Source of the DNA: Coriaria nepalensis
Lineage: Eukaryota > Streptophyta > Magnoliopsida > Cucurbitales > Coriariaceae
DNA length: 64,000 nucleotides
Reading direction: 5' to 3'
NCBI GenBank assembly: GCA_027186245.1
Contig: CP114483.1
Location: 28,774,642 to 28,838,641, forward strand
The notes below the pieces were generated by a model that saw only the letters and a program-made list of their open reading frames with translations, was not told where the DNA came from and made no database searches. Below are positions 47,796 through 59,165 of the stretch, piece by piece (positions within the stretch are counted from its first letter, which is position 1; every line of letters begins with the position of its first letter). A program made the translations under genes and the position numbers.

Positions 47796-48627
47796 TTAAA
47801 AAATGGACAACGATTGACAAACAAAGGAAACACAAGCCTTGTTGATGTCAACATCAATGACAAATCGGTACCTCACATCATTCTTCTCTAATCGTTCAAA
47901 AGCCTTGTTGATGTTTAACTGGACGACTTCAACCGTCGAGGTCAATTCTTTCTCTTTGAAGAGTTCCAATATTTCTTGAAGCTCCTTCATGCTTCCTATG
48001 AAGCTCCCTGTTATTGTTTTCCTTCCTGTCCATATATAAAACCGTTAAGGAGAGAGAGACAAACGAGTTAAAAATTATTTGAATCACATGGTCCGTCCCT
48101 TTAGTTTTAAACAAAGAATTTTGAACAAGGACTGAATCTAGTGTTTATAAAGTATTGAGGGGTATATATCGAAACTGAGAGAATTTATACCGAGAAGGAG
48201 CAAGCGAGAGACAAATTGGAGAGGGGAACTAATAACACCCATCAAGATCAATTTCCCATCAAGCTTAAGTAGAGATAGGTGAGGCTCAAGAGGATGGTTC
48301 ACAGGCACTATGTCAATGATATAATCAAGTGAGTGAGGTGCTTCTTGCATCCGAGTTATGTCCGATTTGACCAGGTACTCATCAGCTCCAAGATGTCCCA
48401 AAGCTTCCTCTCTTTTCTTATAAGAAGAGCTTATGACTGTCACATGGTGACCCATTGCCTTTGCTATCTTCACCCCCATATGTCCACCTCCTCCCAGGCC
48501 CAATATCCCACCTCTTAGTCCACTCTGCTTCAGCCCAAAGTGGCTCAGTGGGCTATATGCTGTCACCCCGGTGCATAGTAGTGGTGCTGCCTCTTCCGGT
48601 GCCATCCCTTCCGGAATTTTCACAACA
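47796..48627 (-). pseudogene. CAD: Cinnamyl alcohol dehydrogenase, 3' part only
   Basis: CAD enzymes reduce cinnamaldehydes to monolignols with NADPH. Two minus-strand exons remain: 48627-48191 and 48025-47796, joined in frame by a GT-AG intron. The first reads [24 protein letters not shown] and the Rossmann part [19 protein letters not shown] (relatives have GLGGVGHMG); the second begins [14 protein letters not shown] and contains [17 protein letters not shown]. The N-terminal half with the zinc ligands and proton relay is absent: upstream sequence loses similarity at 48628 and a retroelement lies beyond. The C terminus is also odd: after FVIDV it runs into [10 protein letters not shown], repeating the NINKAF segment about 20 codons earlier, before a stop at 47796. 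It cannot encode a working CAD. Confidence 0.85.
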
Positions 48628-48699
48628 CTTATATAAGATCATTAAGACGTCAGAAGTTACCAAGAGTCTCCAGAGCTTAAATTCGACCGTATATTATTA

Positions 48700-51600
48700 T
48701 TAGTCATAAAATATTGTCACATTTATTTTTCAACCATAACTTAAAATCCGGGTTGTAACATTGTCGAATCAATAGTGTTGACGTAGATTTTCGTCTATTA
48801 CAAATGGTTTTACAATCCACAGTATGTCTCAAAGATCGGCTTCTGCACTAACCAACAAATTGTGGCCCGGGTGGTGGTCGGCCAACCCCGCTCTGACGCC
48901 CTAGTCAGTTTTCTAGAAGGATAATAGGATAGTATTGAAAGTGTTTGTAATTCTCTTAGGAATTTTTGCATTACCTCTTATTGTCAAGACATTTGGTTTT
49001 TATATATGATTTACACTAGGAGGCTCCCAAAAGTTTTACACGTGTCATCCCCTCACTGCTCTATTTTCTGCTTCATGATGGGTGTTAGTGCCCTACAGTC
49101 TGATATAGCATGGATTTACTCCCCGCTCACCTATCCTTCTGGGCAGTAAGGCACTCCCTCAGTCTGACATCTTCTAGGGTACCTCAACGTTCAGTAGCGC
49201 CACCCTTGTCTGACGTATCAAGAACAAAGTTTCCACTTGAGTGTTAGTTGCTTTCCACCTGTCTACTTGTTTAGTCATATCGCCAACATCTGAGCAGAGC
49301 GAGGAAATACCTAGCTCAACCTCAACATCTTCTTGAGATATTTCGCCTCATCCAAATATGAATAACCAAACTAATTCCACCTCAGATCTTCCGTACCTCA
49401 GCTTCAAATACTATCTACCCTCAGCACTCCATTTTTACAATCTTAGGTTGACAACGCCCAACCTCAATCTTTGAGACTGCCCGACTGAAGCTCTCTCGGA
49501 ATTAGGTACAACAGTTAGCTCCTTGACACATAACCTCATTTCATGAGTCATGTGTCATTCTGAACACTATTCCGACTGACAAGCTCCTGTCTCATCCTAC
49601 CGACCCCCGTCAATACTAAGGGATGTGAAAGGACACACGTCGGCGTCTTAAATGTACCTCAATTCACGCTCGTCATTATCCGTGATGACCTCTAGGAACA
49701 TGACATGTGGAATATGCCAACGGACATACTCAACCATTGTGTCCGTTCTCCTTCCCTCTTCCTATTAAAAGCTTCCTTCCGCCATTTCCTTCTTTCTTCT
49801 AAGTTTTCCTACTCTCCACAATTCCATTACTCTCAACCTCTCTGCCTTTCGTGAAATCCGTTGCCCTTCATCGTCGCATCTACCACCGTGAACCACCATC
49901 TTCATCAACCGCTCCCTTGACCATGTCCGACAGAGCAAGTAAATTGTCTCTCTCCTCTGCATTTTCTCTCTTTTCTGCATATTCTACAGTTTTTGCTAAC
50001 TATTCTTTATTTTCTACGCATGTTCTTCATACGAACCTTTTCCCACTTTAATTCTTTTTTGAAATGATGAACTTTGATCAAAAATAGATCTGACCCTATA
50101 GGTGTTTCCCTTTTACTGAACCATAAGGTGTATATTCTTCACCTTAGAATTCCCACACTTAGACGAATTTTGAATTCGCAGCTGACCCTAGTGTCCTGTT
50201 CATCCATACTTTGCATTTCTTAATACTTAGGAAATTCACACTCTCGGCTAGCACTAGGATTACCCTCAATCACTCTACTCTTCAGGATTTCCCAACACTT
50301 AGACATATATTCCCTTTTGTGGCTGACCTAAGGATCACTTCAGCTTTTTAGACTAGATCTTCATCCACTACGGATCTCCGACCTGAGGTTGACCCCTTCT
50401 CCTCTTATGTTCAGGTACATCCGAGATGGATAGGCCAAAGAAGGTTCGGCCTGAATCGAAGAAGAAAATAAAGAGGGTGGCTCGGCCTCGTCTTGACCAC
50501 TACTAGGAGGTCGTTTCTACCTTCAACGAGGATGATCGCTTCCACATTCTGACGGAGTATGACATCTCCTCCTACATCAACATCCATGTACCTGAGGAGC
50601 ATGAACGGATATCCTCATTGGGTGCATATGGGTATGGACAAACGACTGTCTACATAGACATGTTTATCTAGGGCTTCATGGTTCCCCTCCACCTAGTCCT
50701 TCAATCCATGCTATACACTTGGAGGATTCATCTTGGCCAGTTAGTCCCCAAGGCATGGAGAACTGTACTAGGGTTATTTGTGCTATTATGAGGAGACTGG
50801 ACATGCCTCAAGAAGCAGCTTCTTCCACTCACTAATGAGTTTGAGCCGAAGCAATCAGGGATGGTACTACACCACGTTAGAGAAGGGAAAACATATATCC
50901 AGACTCCCCCAAGCTAACAAATTCTGGAAGGAGAAATGGTTCATCCTGATAGAGAAGCGGCAGTGCTCGGCTTGTCATTACTCCATCTGCATCGAGTTCC
51001 AAGAAAAATGTACACCAAAGACAGAGATAATTCTCTCTGAGATGGACGAGAGGGTTTGGGAATCCATCATGGACAAGCTTGAGGAGGAAAGGAACTTTAG
51101 GGTAGTCATGGCCTTAGAACGCCTGAAAAACGGTGGCCTAGTCTGCACTAACCTTCCAATATAAGTTGATCCTTTAGATACCATTCCCTAAGCTGAGCCG
51201 AGGGCACTCCCTCATGTTAACCTCCTTACAACCCTTACATGTAAAGCATTTCTCTTTAGTGTATTTTTTAACACTTAGAATTTCTTTTTCTTTTTTCTGT
51301 TTTTTTTTAGAAAACATCTCCAAATCTGAAGTGGCAGCTCTAACTGACCACAAGTTCCAAGAGCGAAAGGAGAAGCAAGAAGCCAAGGCTGCTTCAAAGT
51401 AGCTCAAAAGGAAAAATGGGCCTTCCCCAGCCCTGGCCCCAGTAAGGTTCCCAGAGTTGAGGATCAACCTGAGAGAGTGGAATTATCTAGCTCTCCAACT
51501 CCATCACCAGCTGCTCCTACCTTGTCTCCTACTGGAGCCCAAATGTTTTTTCCTCAACGTGACATACCCACCTCAGCTTCGCCGCCATCATGGTGTACGA

Positions 51601-52255
51601 CCATGTTGGCCTTCCTAACCCAGCAAACTGGCTTAAGTCTTCAACTAGAGCCTCAGATAAGTGAAGTTTCCCTCAAATAGTTTTTTAGGGAAACCAATGA
51701 CCTTCATATGTCCCCTGGGAACCTTAGGCTTGGTGCCCTCCCCTTTCTAAAAGTTCAGGAGGTCCTAAGTGCCTGCCTCTCCACTATAAGCTTTTCACCT
51801 ATCTCAATTCAATATTTTATTTAAAATCATTTAAAATCTTAGTTGTCATTGGTGCCTCAATTCAAACCTTCCAATAGGAAGAGGTTGAGCGCCTCCGCTC
51901 TAAGACTGAGAGGTTGAAGCAAAGTGTCCTAACCTCCGTTAATAAAGTCAAGGAGCTGTCCTCTGAGAAGAACCAGCTCGTCCAAAAATACCACAAGGAG
52001 GTGGACCTCGAGAAAGCTGACGCAGAGGAACTTCAAGTAGCTAAAGGGCAATTGGTTAGTACCCAAGCTGAGTTGGTGAGCACTCAGAAAGAGCTGGAGG
52101 CTCTCCAAGCCGACATCCCACATATTAAGAGCGAGGTCATGGCTGAGTACTTAGAGTCAGATGAGTTTTCAATGTTGAAGTCTGACCTTAGTGACAAGAG
52201 CTTTCTGTCATGCCTTGCCATGGTCGAGCTAAATATTTTGAGAACCCGTATATAA
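48700..52255 (+). mobile_element. Retroelement remnant with LTR-like leader and putative gypsy-type ORF
   Basis: The left 1.7 kb is GC-richer and non-coding, with blocks such as GGCCCGGGTGGTGGTCGGCC (about 48861-48885) that are typical of long plant LTRs. From 50426 a broken frame begins (MDRPKKVRPESKKK). It resembles the plant proteins annotated as putative gypsy-type transposon (Pfam Transposase_28) and their coiled-coil tail. No matching right LTR, protease or reverse transcriptase was found. The left edge lies against the broken CAD gene. Classification is from memory of the families and should be tested. Confidence 0.55.
50426..52253 (+). pseudogene. Retroelement ORF with coiled-coil tail, broken
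   Basis: Basic start (MDRPKKVRPESKKKIKRVARP), then STFNEDDRFHILTEYDISSYINIHVPEEH, PLTNEFEPKQSG, a region EMDERVWESIMDKLEEERNFRVV at about 51035-51110, a Ser/Pro-rich stretch near 51480-51550, and a long heptad-rich helix at 51880-52140 (ERLRSKTERLKQSV, KELSSEKNQLVQKYHKEVDLEKA, QLVSTQAELVSTQKELEALQ). Stops occur near 50502, 50670, 50788 and elsewhere. The final AEYLESDEFSMLKSDLSDKSFL block matches the end of retroelement proteins of this type. Function unknown. Confidence 0.5.
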
Positions 52256-52480
52256 ATATTTTGAAAGCCCATAATCGACACATACATAATAAATAGTAGT
52301 ACAATAGCTCTTTTCATAAATATGATAACTCTTGCTATGAAACAAGAAACGTTTTTTTTATAAGGAAAGTTTTTAAATAATTTTTTAAATTAATTCCTTA
52401 GAAAGAAAAAAAAATCTCTGATAGAAAAAGAAAAGGTTAATAATATAACGGTTCAGATAACGCGGGTCATTACACCTAAA

Positions 52481-53930
52481 AAGGTGTCACTATTCCAAAA
52501 CTAGTGATATATCATTAACGAATGTTCATCAATGAATGTTCATCACGAAACTTAGGGACTTATTTCTAAGGGAAAAGTTGAGAATTTGATAAAATGCGAT
52601 GGAAACCAAGGATGATACTCTCCTAGAAAATAAAACAATTCCTTAAAAAAAATTTGAAAAAAAATATGCTAAAATTACACCATAAAAGGATGTTTCACCA
52701 CAAATTATAAGAATGTTACTTTTTAGCACGAATTAGGAATTTCAGGATAATACAATGAACAATTAAGATTCGAAGTTAATAATCTACTAGCGAATGGGAC
52801 AAATCCTAAAAAGGCGTCGATATGCCAAAGTAGAGATATATCATCAATGAATGTTCATCACACAATAAAAACAATCAAAGGATAAACTCCTTGGCAAATA
52901 AAACAACTCCTTAAAGAAGTCGCAAAATAAATGGTAGAATTTTTTCACCAATGTGAGGAGATTATTTCGTAGAAAGTGATTAGGAATTTCATGATGATCC
53001 AATGAACAACCGATTAACTCCAAAGCTGATAATTTACTAGCAAATGAGATAGCTCCTTAAAAGGTATCACTATCCCACAGCTAGAGATATATCATCGATT
53101 GTTCATCACACGAATTAGAAAATGAGGAGGTTATTTGTTTGAAAAAGATTAGTAATTTCAAGACAATGCAATGAATAATTGAGAAATTATGAAGTCAATA
53201 GTCTAGTAGCAAATGGGACAACTCCTAAAAAGGTGTTGCTATTCCAAAAGGTAGTGATATATCATCAACTAATGTTTATCACGAACCTATTTAAATCTAA
53301 GGGAAAAAGTCAAGAATTTTATAATATTCGTGGAAACCAAGGATAATACTATCCTGAAAAATAAAATGACTCCACAAGAGAAGTCGCAAAAGATATGCTA
53401 AAATTACATCATAAAAGGATTGCTAGCACATATTATGAATTTTAGGATAATGCAATGAACAATTAAGATCCGAAATCGATAGTTTACTAGCAAATTGGTT
53501 AACTTCTAAAAAGGCATTGCTATACCAAAGTAGAGATATATCATCAATGAATGTTCATCACACGATTATCAAAACCAAAGATGAAACTCTTCCAACAAAT
53601 AAAACAATTCCTCAAAGAAGTCGCAAAATAAGGGTAGAATTTCACAAGTGCAAGGAGATTATTTCTTAGAAAAAGATTAGGAATTTCATGATAATCCAAT
53701 GAATTGAGAAACTCGGAAGTCGATAATCTACCAGTAAATGGGAGAACTCTTGAAAAGATGTCCATATTCCAAAGCTAGTGATATATAATCAACGAATGTT
53801 CATCAAGAAAATCACGAACCTATTGCTATGGGAAAAGAAGAGAATTTTGTAATATGCGGTGGAAACCAAGAATGATACTCTCCTAGCAAATAAAACAATA
53901 GGGATGCGAATTACCACAACCAAAAAATGA
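52481..53930. repeat. Higher-order repeat, two copies of a three-part ~700-bp unit
   Basis: A shared box (AAGG-GT-(G/A)C-AT-CCAAA followed by GATATATCATCAATGAATGTTCATCAC) occurs six times, near 52481, 52811, 53061, 53230, 53511 and 53754. Segments between boxes differ within one copy but match at distance ~700-750 bp: first with fourth, second with fifth, third with sixth. That is an A-B-C, A-B-C arrangement. Each box holds an ATGAA-TG-TTCAT inverted repeat. No coding capacity. Confidence 0.8.
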
Positions 53931-53939
53931 AATTGAAGA

Positions 53940-54712
53940 CGGGGGCGATGATGAGTATGCAAATATTTTTCTGTTTGCTACTTATCCCGGAGGGTCAAGT
54001 ACTGATTTTCCTATAGTAGAAACAATTTACTCCCGATTGCTTCTTCTCAATCAAGTAGAGATGAGTTTTATCGTACTCGGTTCTTTGAGCTAAAGATGAG
54101 TCTACAGATGCATGCGATCTAACTGAATTTTGAATTCAAAGTGAAGAAGTCAAGTAAGACTACATATGTTGTCGGTTGTGTAGACTCAAATTGCAAGTGG
54201 ATGCTCCATGCTACAGAAAAGAAAGATTATTTATTTTTCCAAATTTGAACTTATAAATATCAACACATATGTAACTTCAACTACTTACATGAAAAACATT
54301 GGCAAGCATCTGCATTGGTAATTGAAACACATTTGATGGATAGATTTAGTGGGAGGAACAAGGGTCCTAACTAAAAAATGATTAAAACTTTAGCCCGTAA
54401 TGATCTCAAGGTAAATATTACTTATTGCAAGGCATGATAAGTAAGGTCTATTTCACGTGATCTAGTGCGTAGTACGGCTGAGAAGTGCTGTGCAAGGTTG
54501 CCATATTACTCTGCCTTGATGAAAATGGTAAATCTAGAGACTTTAACTGCACTTTTAACGGATAGAGAAGGAATGTTTCATTATTATTTCATAGTTCTTA
54601 TGGCATCCATTGAGGAACTTCGGTTTATGCAAAATGTTATTTATATCGATGAGATTTTTGAAGTGCAAATACAAGAGCACACTTCTAATCGCAACCACAC
54701 AGGATGGTAACC
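53940..54712 (+). pseudogene. Mutator-like (MULE) transposase, central fragment
   Basis: Starts in the acidic/Ser region and reads DEFYRTRFFELK, then FEFKVKKSSKTTYVVGCVDSNCKWMLHATEKKDY, the MuDR DNA-binding-type domain, followed by HICNFNYLHEKHWQASALVIETHLMDRFSG, SRDLVRSTAEKCCARLPYYSALMKMVN and the beginning of the catalytic domain (ASIEELRFMQNVIYIDEIF, corresponding to GFRFMRKVIVVDGTF with the first catalytic Asp). It ends at TGW (54712). Stops near 54120, 54247, 54376 and 54439. No terminal inverted repeats were found. Confidence 0.75.
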
Positions 54713-56410
54713 ATTAACTCTATCCGATAGCATTAACTATAGTCAACTAGGAGAAGGAGGCATCTTGGACTTTGTTCTTAACTAGGCTTCAAGAATAGAT
54801 GCTTGATCTCCGAATTTAGTACTTGTTTAATCAATCACATAGTATAAAAAATGATGTACAAAGTGTTTACTAGAATTCAAAATATGATGCATATATTTGG
54901 CACAAAATACATGTTTTTTGATCGAAAAAACCCTCTACTATTTTGATGGAGGTGTTATAAACCCACTATATTTTAAAATGTGGAAGCTAAACTATTGTCT
55001 TTAACAAAATTTGCCAAGCTAAACCATTTAAATTTCCATTTTCAACTAGCTTAGGGCATGCTTGACAATGAAATTCAAAACACAATTTTCACATTATAGT
55101 TGCAAATACCAGTTTTCGTGCCAAACAAGTATGTTTGGATACAATATTTTGTGTCAGTAATATCTTAATTCTAGTTTTTTAATAAAGTCTTTTTGTGCTT
55201 TGAATGTTGAAATAAGGATTTCAATGTTAGTGGTTTTTATGTTTCAACATCCAAAATTTGCAATTATAATTGGGTTGGTTGGCTGAAAGGCTTTCTAAGA
55301 ACAGTTTTTAAAAGCCTAACCCACAAAAAAAATGTATTTGAATAAGTGGCCTTCTTTTTTTCTTATTAATTAAAAAAACTAATAAAACCTTGAAATTATC
55401 AAAATACCCTCATCTCTTATACATCCAAAATTACTGAAATGTCCTCACCACCCTTCTTCACCTTCTTTCGAAGCCAACGGTAACCTACAAAAAGATTTCG
55501 AAACATACCTTAGAAATCGAAATCATAACTCCTTTCCAATCTGATCTTACTCTTTTATCACTTCTAATATGTTCTTCGATCTTCACTGTTCTCCTTCGTC
55601 GTTCCTTTGCGAGCTTCCAAAAAATTGGCAGTTTGAAGATTTTCTCCTTGATTTCTTTTTCAATCGTTGGTGGATAATTATAATCGAAATCGTTGGTTTA
55701 TCTTTATATTGAGCTTTCGTGTCATTCTGCAAAGGAATAAGTGAAATCTGAGGTTTGTTAAGGTTTCTAGAAGTTTGAGTTTCATATCTCGAGCGGCTCG
55801 ATGCCCAATGCTCGATTACTCAAGAGATGTAACATCTCAAGCAATCAAGCATTACAAAAACTTTCAAACCATCGAGTATCAATATTTAATTCTTTTTTTT
55901 TTCTCGTATGTTTAATAAAGATAACTGATTTCCTTTTCCTTCTTTTTTTTTCCTTCTACATAAATGAAACCTTTTTTTTTTGTAATGATATACGTCGATG
56001 GTGAATATAATGAGAATGTGAACCCAAATGAGAAGCAAATTTGTGATATTAGCATCCAAATAGCATAGAGAGATCAACTAGAACTTTGGTCAAATCTAAT
56101 GTCACGTATTCTCAGTTGTTATAAGTTTTCTATGATTTAATCAACGTAGATTGTAATGAATTTAGATTCAACTGTCAGATAAGCCATGTAGTAAATTATT
56201 GTCTTCCCCGCATACCCTCTAGAACCCAGTTAGAGTGATTTAATTTGATGTAATATCTTTCTATTTTATAATTTTAATGTAATCACATTTTAATGTAATG
56301 TCATCAAATTTTCACCTTAATTTATTTATTGAGTTCTCCAATTTCATGATGAGTTTTCTTATTATTTTTATTAATATTGGGATTGTTTAAAATGCTCTTT
56401 CATCGAAATG
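54713..56410. other. Unassigned AT-rich region
   Basis: No gene recognised. A short segment near 55790-55840 (ATCTCGAGCGGCTCGATGCCCAATGCTCGA, split by single bases) uses the same words as the repeat at 58.75-59.17 kb. T runs at 55888-55899 and 55972-55981. Confidence 0.45.
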
Positions 56411-56415
56411 AGAGG

Positions 56416-56650
56416 TCGATGGGTCTGGGAAGTGCTTATCAAGCCTTCGAGATTAAAAAACATAGAGTTTGAATTCACTGACCTCAAATCTCGAGGGATC
56501 AATGGATCTGAGCAATGCCCATCAAGCCTACGAGATTAAAAAAAATAGAGTTTTAAGTCACTAACCTCAAATATTGATGGTTCGATGGATTTGGAAAGAG
56601 CTATTGAGTGCTCGAGATTTGAAAACATATTGTTTAAAGTCTATAAAATA
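56416..56650. repeat. 83-bp tandem repeat, about 2.8 copies
   Basis: Copies start at 56416, 56499 and 56582 with the words TCGATGG(G/A)TCTGGGAA, ATCAAGCCT-CGAGATT and ACCTCAAAT. Confidence 0.8.
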
Positions 56651-58100
56651 TTTAAGATGAAATATTTAAACTTTAGGTTTTAAGATGAAAGATCTAAGAC
56701 TTAGGGTTTAAGACGAAAGGTTTAACCTTTATAGTTTGAGATGAAAGATCTAAAGTTTAAGGTTTGAGATGAAATAACTAAAGTTTAGGATTTAAGATGA
56801 AATGATTAAGCTTTAGGGTTTAAGATGAAAGGTTTAAACTTTATGTTTAGAGATGAAAGATCCAAGGTTTAGGGTTTAATATGAAAGATTTAAACTTCAG
56901 GGTTTAATATGAAGATTTAAACCTTATGGTTTGAGATAAAAGATCTTAGGTTTAAGGTTTAATATGAAAAGTTTAAGCATGAGGGTTTATGATGAAAGGT
57001 GTAAACTTTTATGGTTTTAGATGAAATATCTAACATTTAGGATTTAATGTGAAAGATTTAAGTATTAGGGTTAAAGATGAAAGGTTTAATCTTTAGGGTT
57101 TGAGAAGATCTAAGAATTAATATGAAAATTTTAAACTTTATGGCATGTTTGGTTCGATTTTCTGAGGAAATGAGAATGGAAATGGGAATGGTAATTGTTT
57201 TGTGTCTGTTTGGTTGCTGCACAAGGAATGAAAATGAGAATGATGACTACGAATGGATCAAAATGTAATATTAAGATGTTTAAAAAGTTATAAAAATTAC
57301 TCTAGTGTCTCAATAAAATATAAAAAAATACGTAAAATATATGTATAAATGAATAGCTAGAGTGATTAACACCAAATACACATGTTTTGGTCGGAATGGT
57401 CACTTCATCAATCTTTGAATCAAAAAGTAGAATGAAATAAAAAAAATCATTTCATTTCCACTACAGAAGATATTTAGGGTTTAATATGAACCATTTAAGC
57501 TTTATTGTTTAAGATAAAAGATTTAAGGTTTAAGATGAAAGATCTAAGTTTTAAGGTTTAATATGAAATATTTAAAATTTAGAGTTTATGATGAAAGATC
57601 TAAAACCTAGGAATTAATGTGAAAGGTTAAAGCTCTAGAGTTTAAGACGAAAGATCTAAAATTTAAGATTTAATACGAAAGATTTAAGTTTTATGGTTTA
57701 AGATGAAAGATCTCAACTTTAGAGTTAAGATAAAAGATTGAACACTTAGGGTTTAATATGAAATATTTAAGTTTTAGGATTTAAGATGAAAGATCTAATA
57801 TTTATTGTTTAATATAAAAAAGTTAGGGTTTATGGATTAAGATGAAGGGTTTAATATTTAAGATTTAATATGAAAGGTCTAACACTTAGAGTTCAATATG
57901 AAAGATTTAGGTTTTAGAGATTAAGATACAGGGTTGTATGTTTAGGATTTAATATGAAATATTTAACACTTAAAAAGATTTAATATGCAAGGTTTAGGCT
58001 TTGAGATTGATGAAATGTTTAATATTTAGGGGTTTTAAATTTATGATCTAATATTTAAGGTTTATAACTAAATAATATTCATAAAATGTATAATATTTAG
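56648..58100. repeat. 28-bp minisatellite with telobox-like words
   Basis: About 1.1 kb of imperfect units of the form GATGAAAGATTTAAG-TTTAGGGTTTAA, interrupted by a 346-bp insertion at 57133-57478. Some 40 units. The word TAGGGTTT, complement of the plant telobox AAACCCTA, occurs in at least seven units (near 56701, 56813, 56869, 57093, 57475, 57747, 57823). Confidence 0.9.
57133..57478. mobile_element. MITE-like insertion in the minisatellite
   Basis: The minisatellite pattern stops at GGCATGTTTGGTTCG and resumes after CACTACAGAAGATA. Ends are roughly inverted (CTGAGGAAATGAGAATGGAAAT left; ATTTCATTTCCACTACAG right). The middle (GATCAAAATGTAATATTAAGA and following) matches DNA at about 63170-63290, indicating a repeated family. 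Confidence 0.6.
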
Positions 58101-58751
58101 GATTGAATGGGATCTTGAGGGAACCGCTTGGGCCATTAGGTTTAAGGAACATACTCTTAAGTCTCTTTCTTCTAAACCATACTTCTCGAGGGGGTGCTTC
58201 TAGAGGACTCTTCGAGCCATTGAGTTTTGTTGATAGAGACTAAAAAGGTTAAGGTCTTTTTTTTTTAATGTTTTTAAATTTTTTTTCCTCAATGCCAAAA
58301 AGATTAAGTTTAATATATAAATATCATAGCTTTAAAACCAAACTTAACTACACAAATAATAATGATAAAATCATGGATAATATAAGCTTTGTACTAACTC
58401 CAACTATCAAATATATAATAGTTTCATATATTTTGAAGACAACTCGAAAGTCATATGTTTATATATCGTTCATGAATATCACAAGCTATTTGACGCTGGA
58501 ACAATGATACACATTTATCACAAGTAGACCTAAATATATCAAATTTAGCAACCACCACTTTTTGATATCAGTAACCACCACTTCTTGCTTTGCTATTATG
58601 AAAATGCGGATATTGTATATATCTTCTTCAGTAAGGACAGGTCTAAGTTCACGACAGATTGCAAGTTATTTCTTATAAAATGAAAAAACTATAATCGAAA
58701 ATAAAAGTTAATAAGCTAAACAATTAAATAGATTTGAAAATTAAACAAAAT
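58101..58751. other. Unassigned AT-rich spacer
   Basis: Lies between two minisatellite arrays. The frame at 58268-58507 is low-complexity AT-rich translation with no family resemblance. Confidence 0.4.
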
Positions 58752-59165
58752 AACTAATGCTCGATGGTTGAAGGGTTTTATTTTTTAAGCCATTGGGCAT
58801 CAGGCATTGAAAACAGAGACTTCCAAGTCTCTGATTTTCTCATCTCAATACTCAATAGGTTTTGAAAGTACTCATCGAGCCATCGAGATAAACGATCATA
58901 GATTAGAAATTTCTGATCTCAATGCTGATGGTTATAGCCTTACTAAACCATCGGGCATAGAGCATTGATGTTAGACATTTTTAAGTCTTTATTCTCAGTG
59001 CTCGATGCCCAATAGTTATAGTCTTACTAACTCTAAGGTCAATGACTTGGAAGACTCTGTTCTCAGTGCTTAATTCCCGATGGTTTTAGTCTTACTAACT
59101 CATCGGGCATCAACCACTAAGGTTAGAGACTTGAAAATCCATGTTCTTTGTTCTTAAGGTTCAGG
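58752..59165. repeat. ~80-bp tandem repeat with internal dyad
   Basis: About five imperfect units alternating the phrase TCTCAGTGCTCGATGCCCGATGGTT, TAGTCTTACTAACTCATCGGGCATC and AGAGACTTGGAAGTC. CGATGCCCGATGG and its complement-like CCATCGGGCATCG both occur, so each unit can fold back. Confidence 0.7.

Noticed and set aside
50426..52253. A host coiled-coil protein gene
   Set aside because: Several stops and frame changes, similarity to retroelement-associated ORFs and an LTR-like leader favour a transposon origin.
52481..59165. Regular repeats as a CRISPR array or similar
   Set aside because: This is plant nuclear DNA; units are contiguous and degenerate without unique spacers, so they are satellites or minisatellites.
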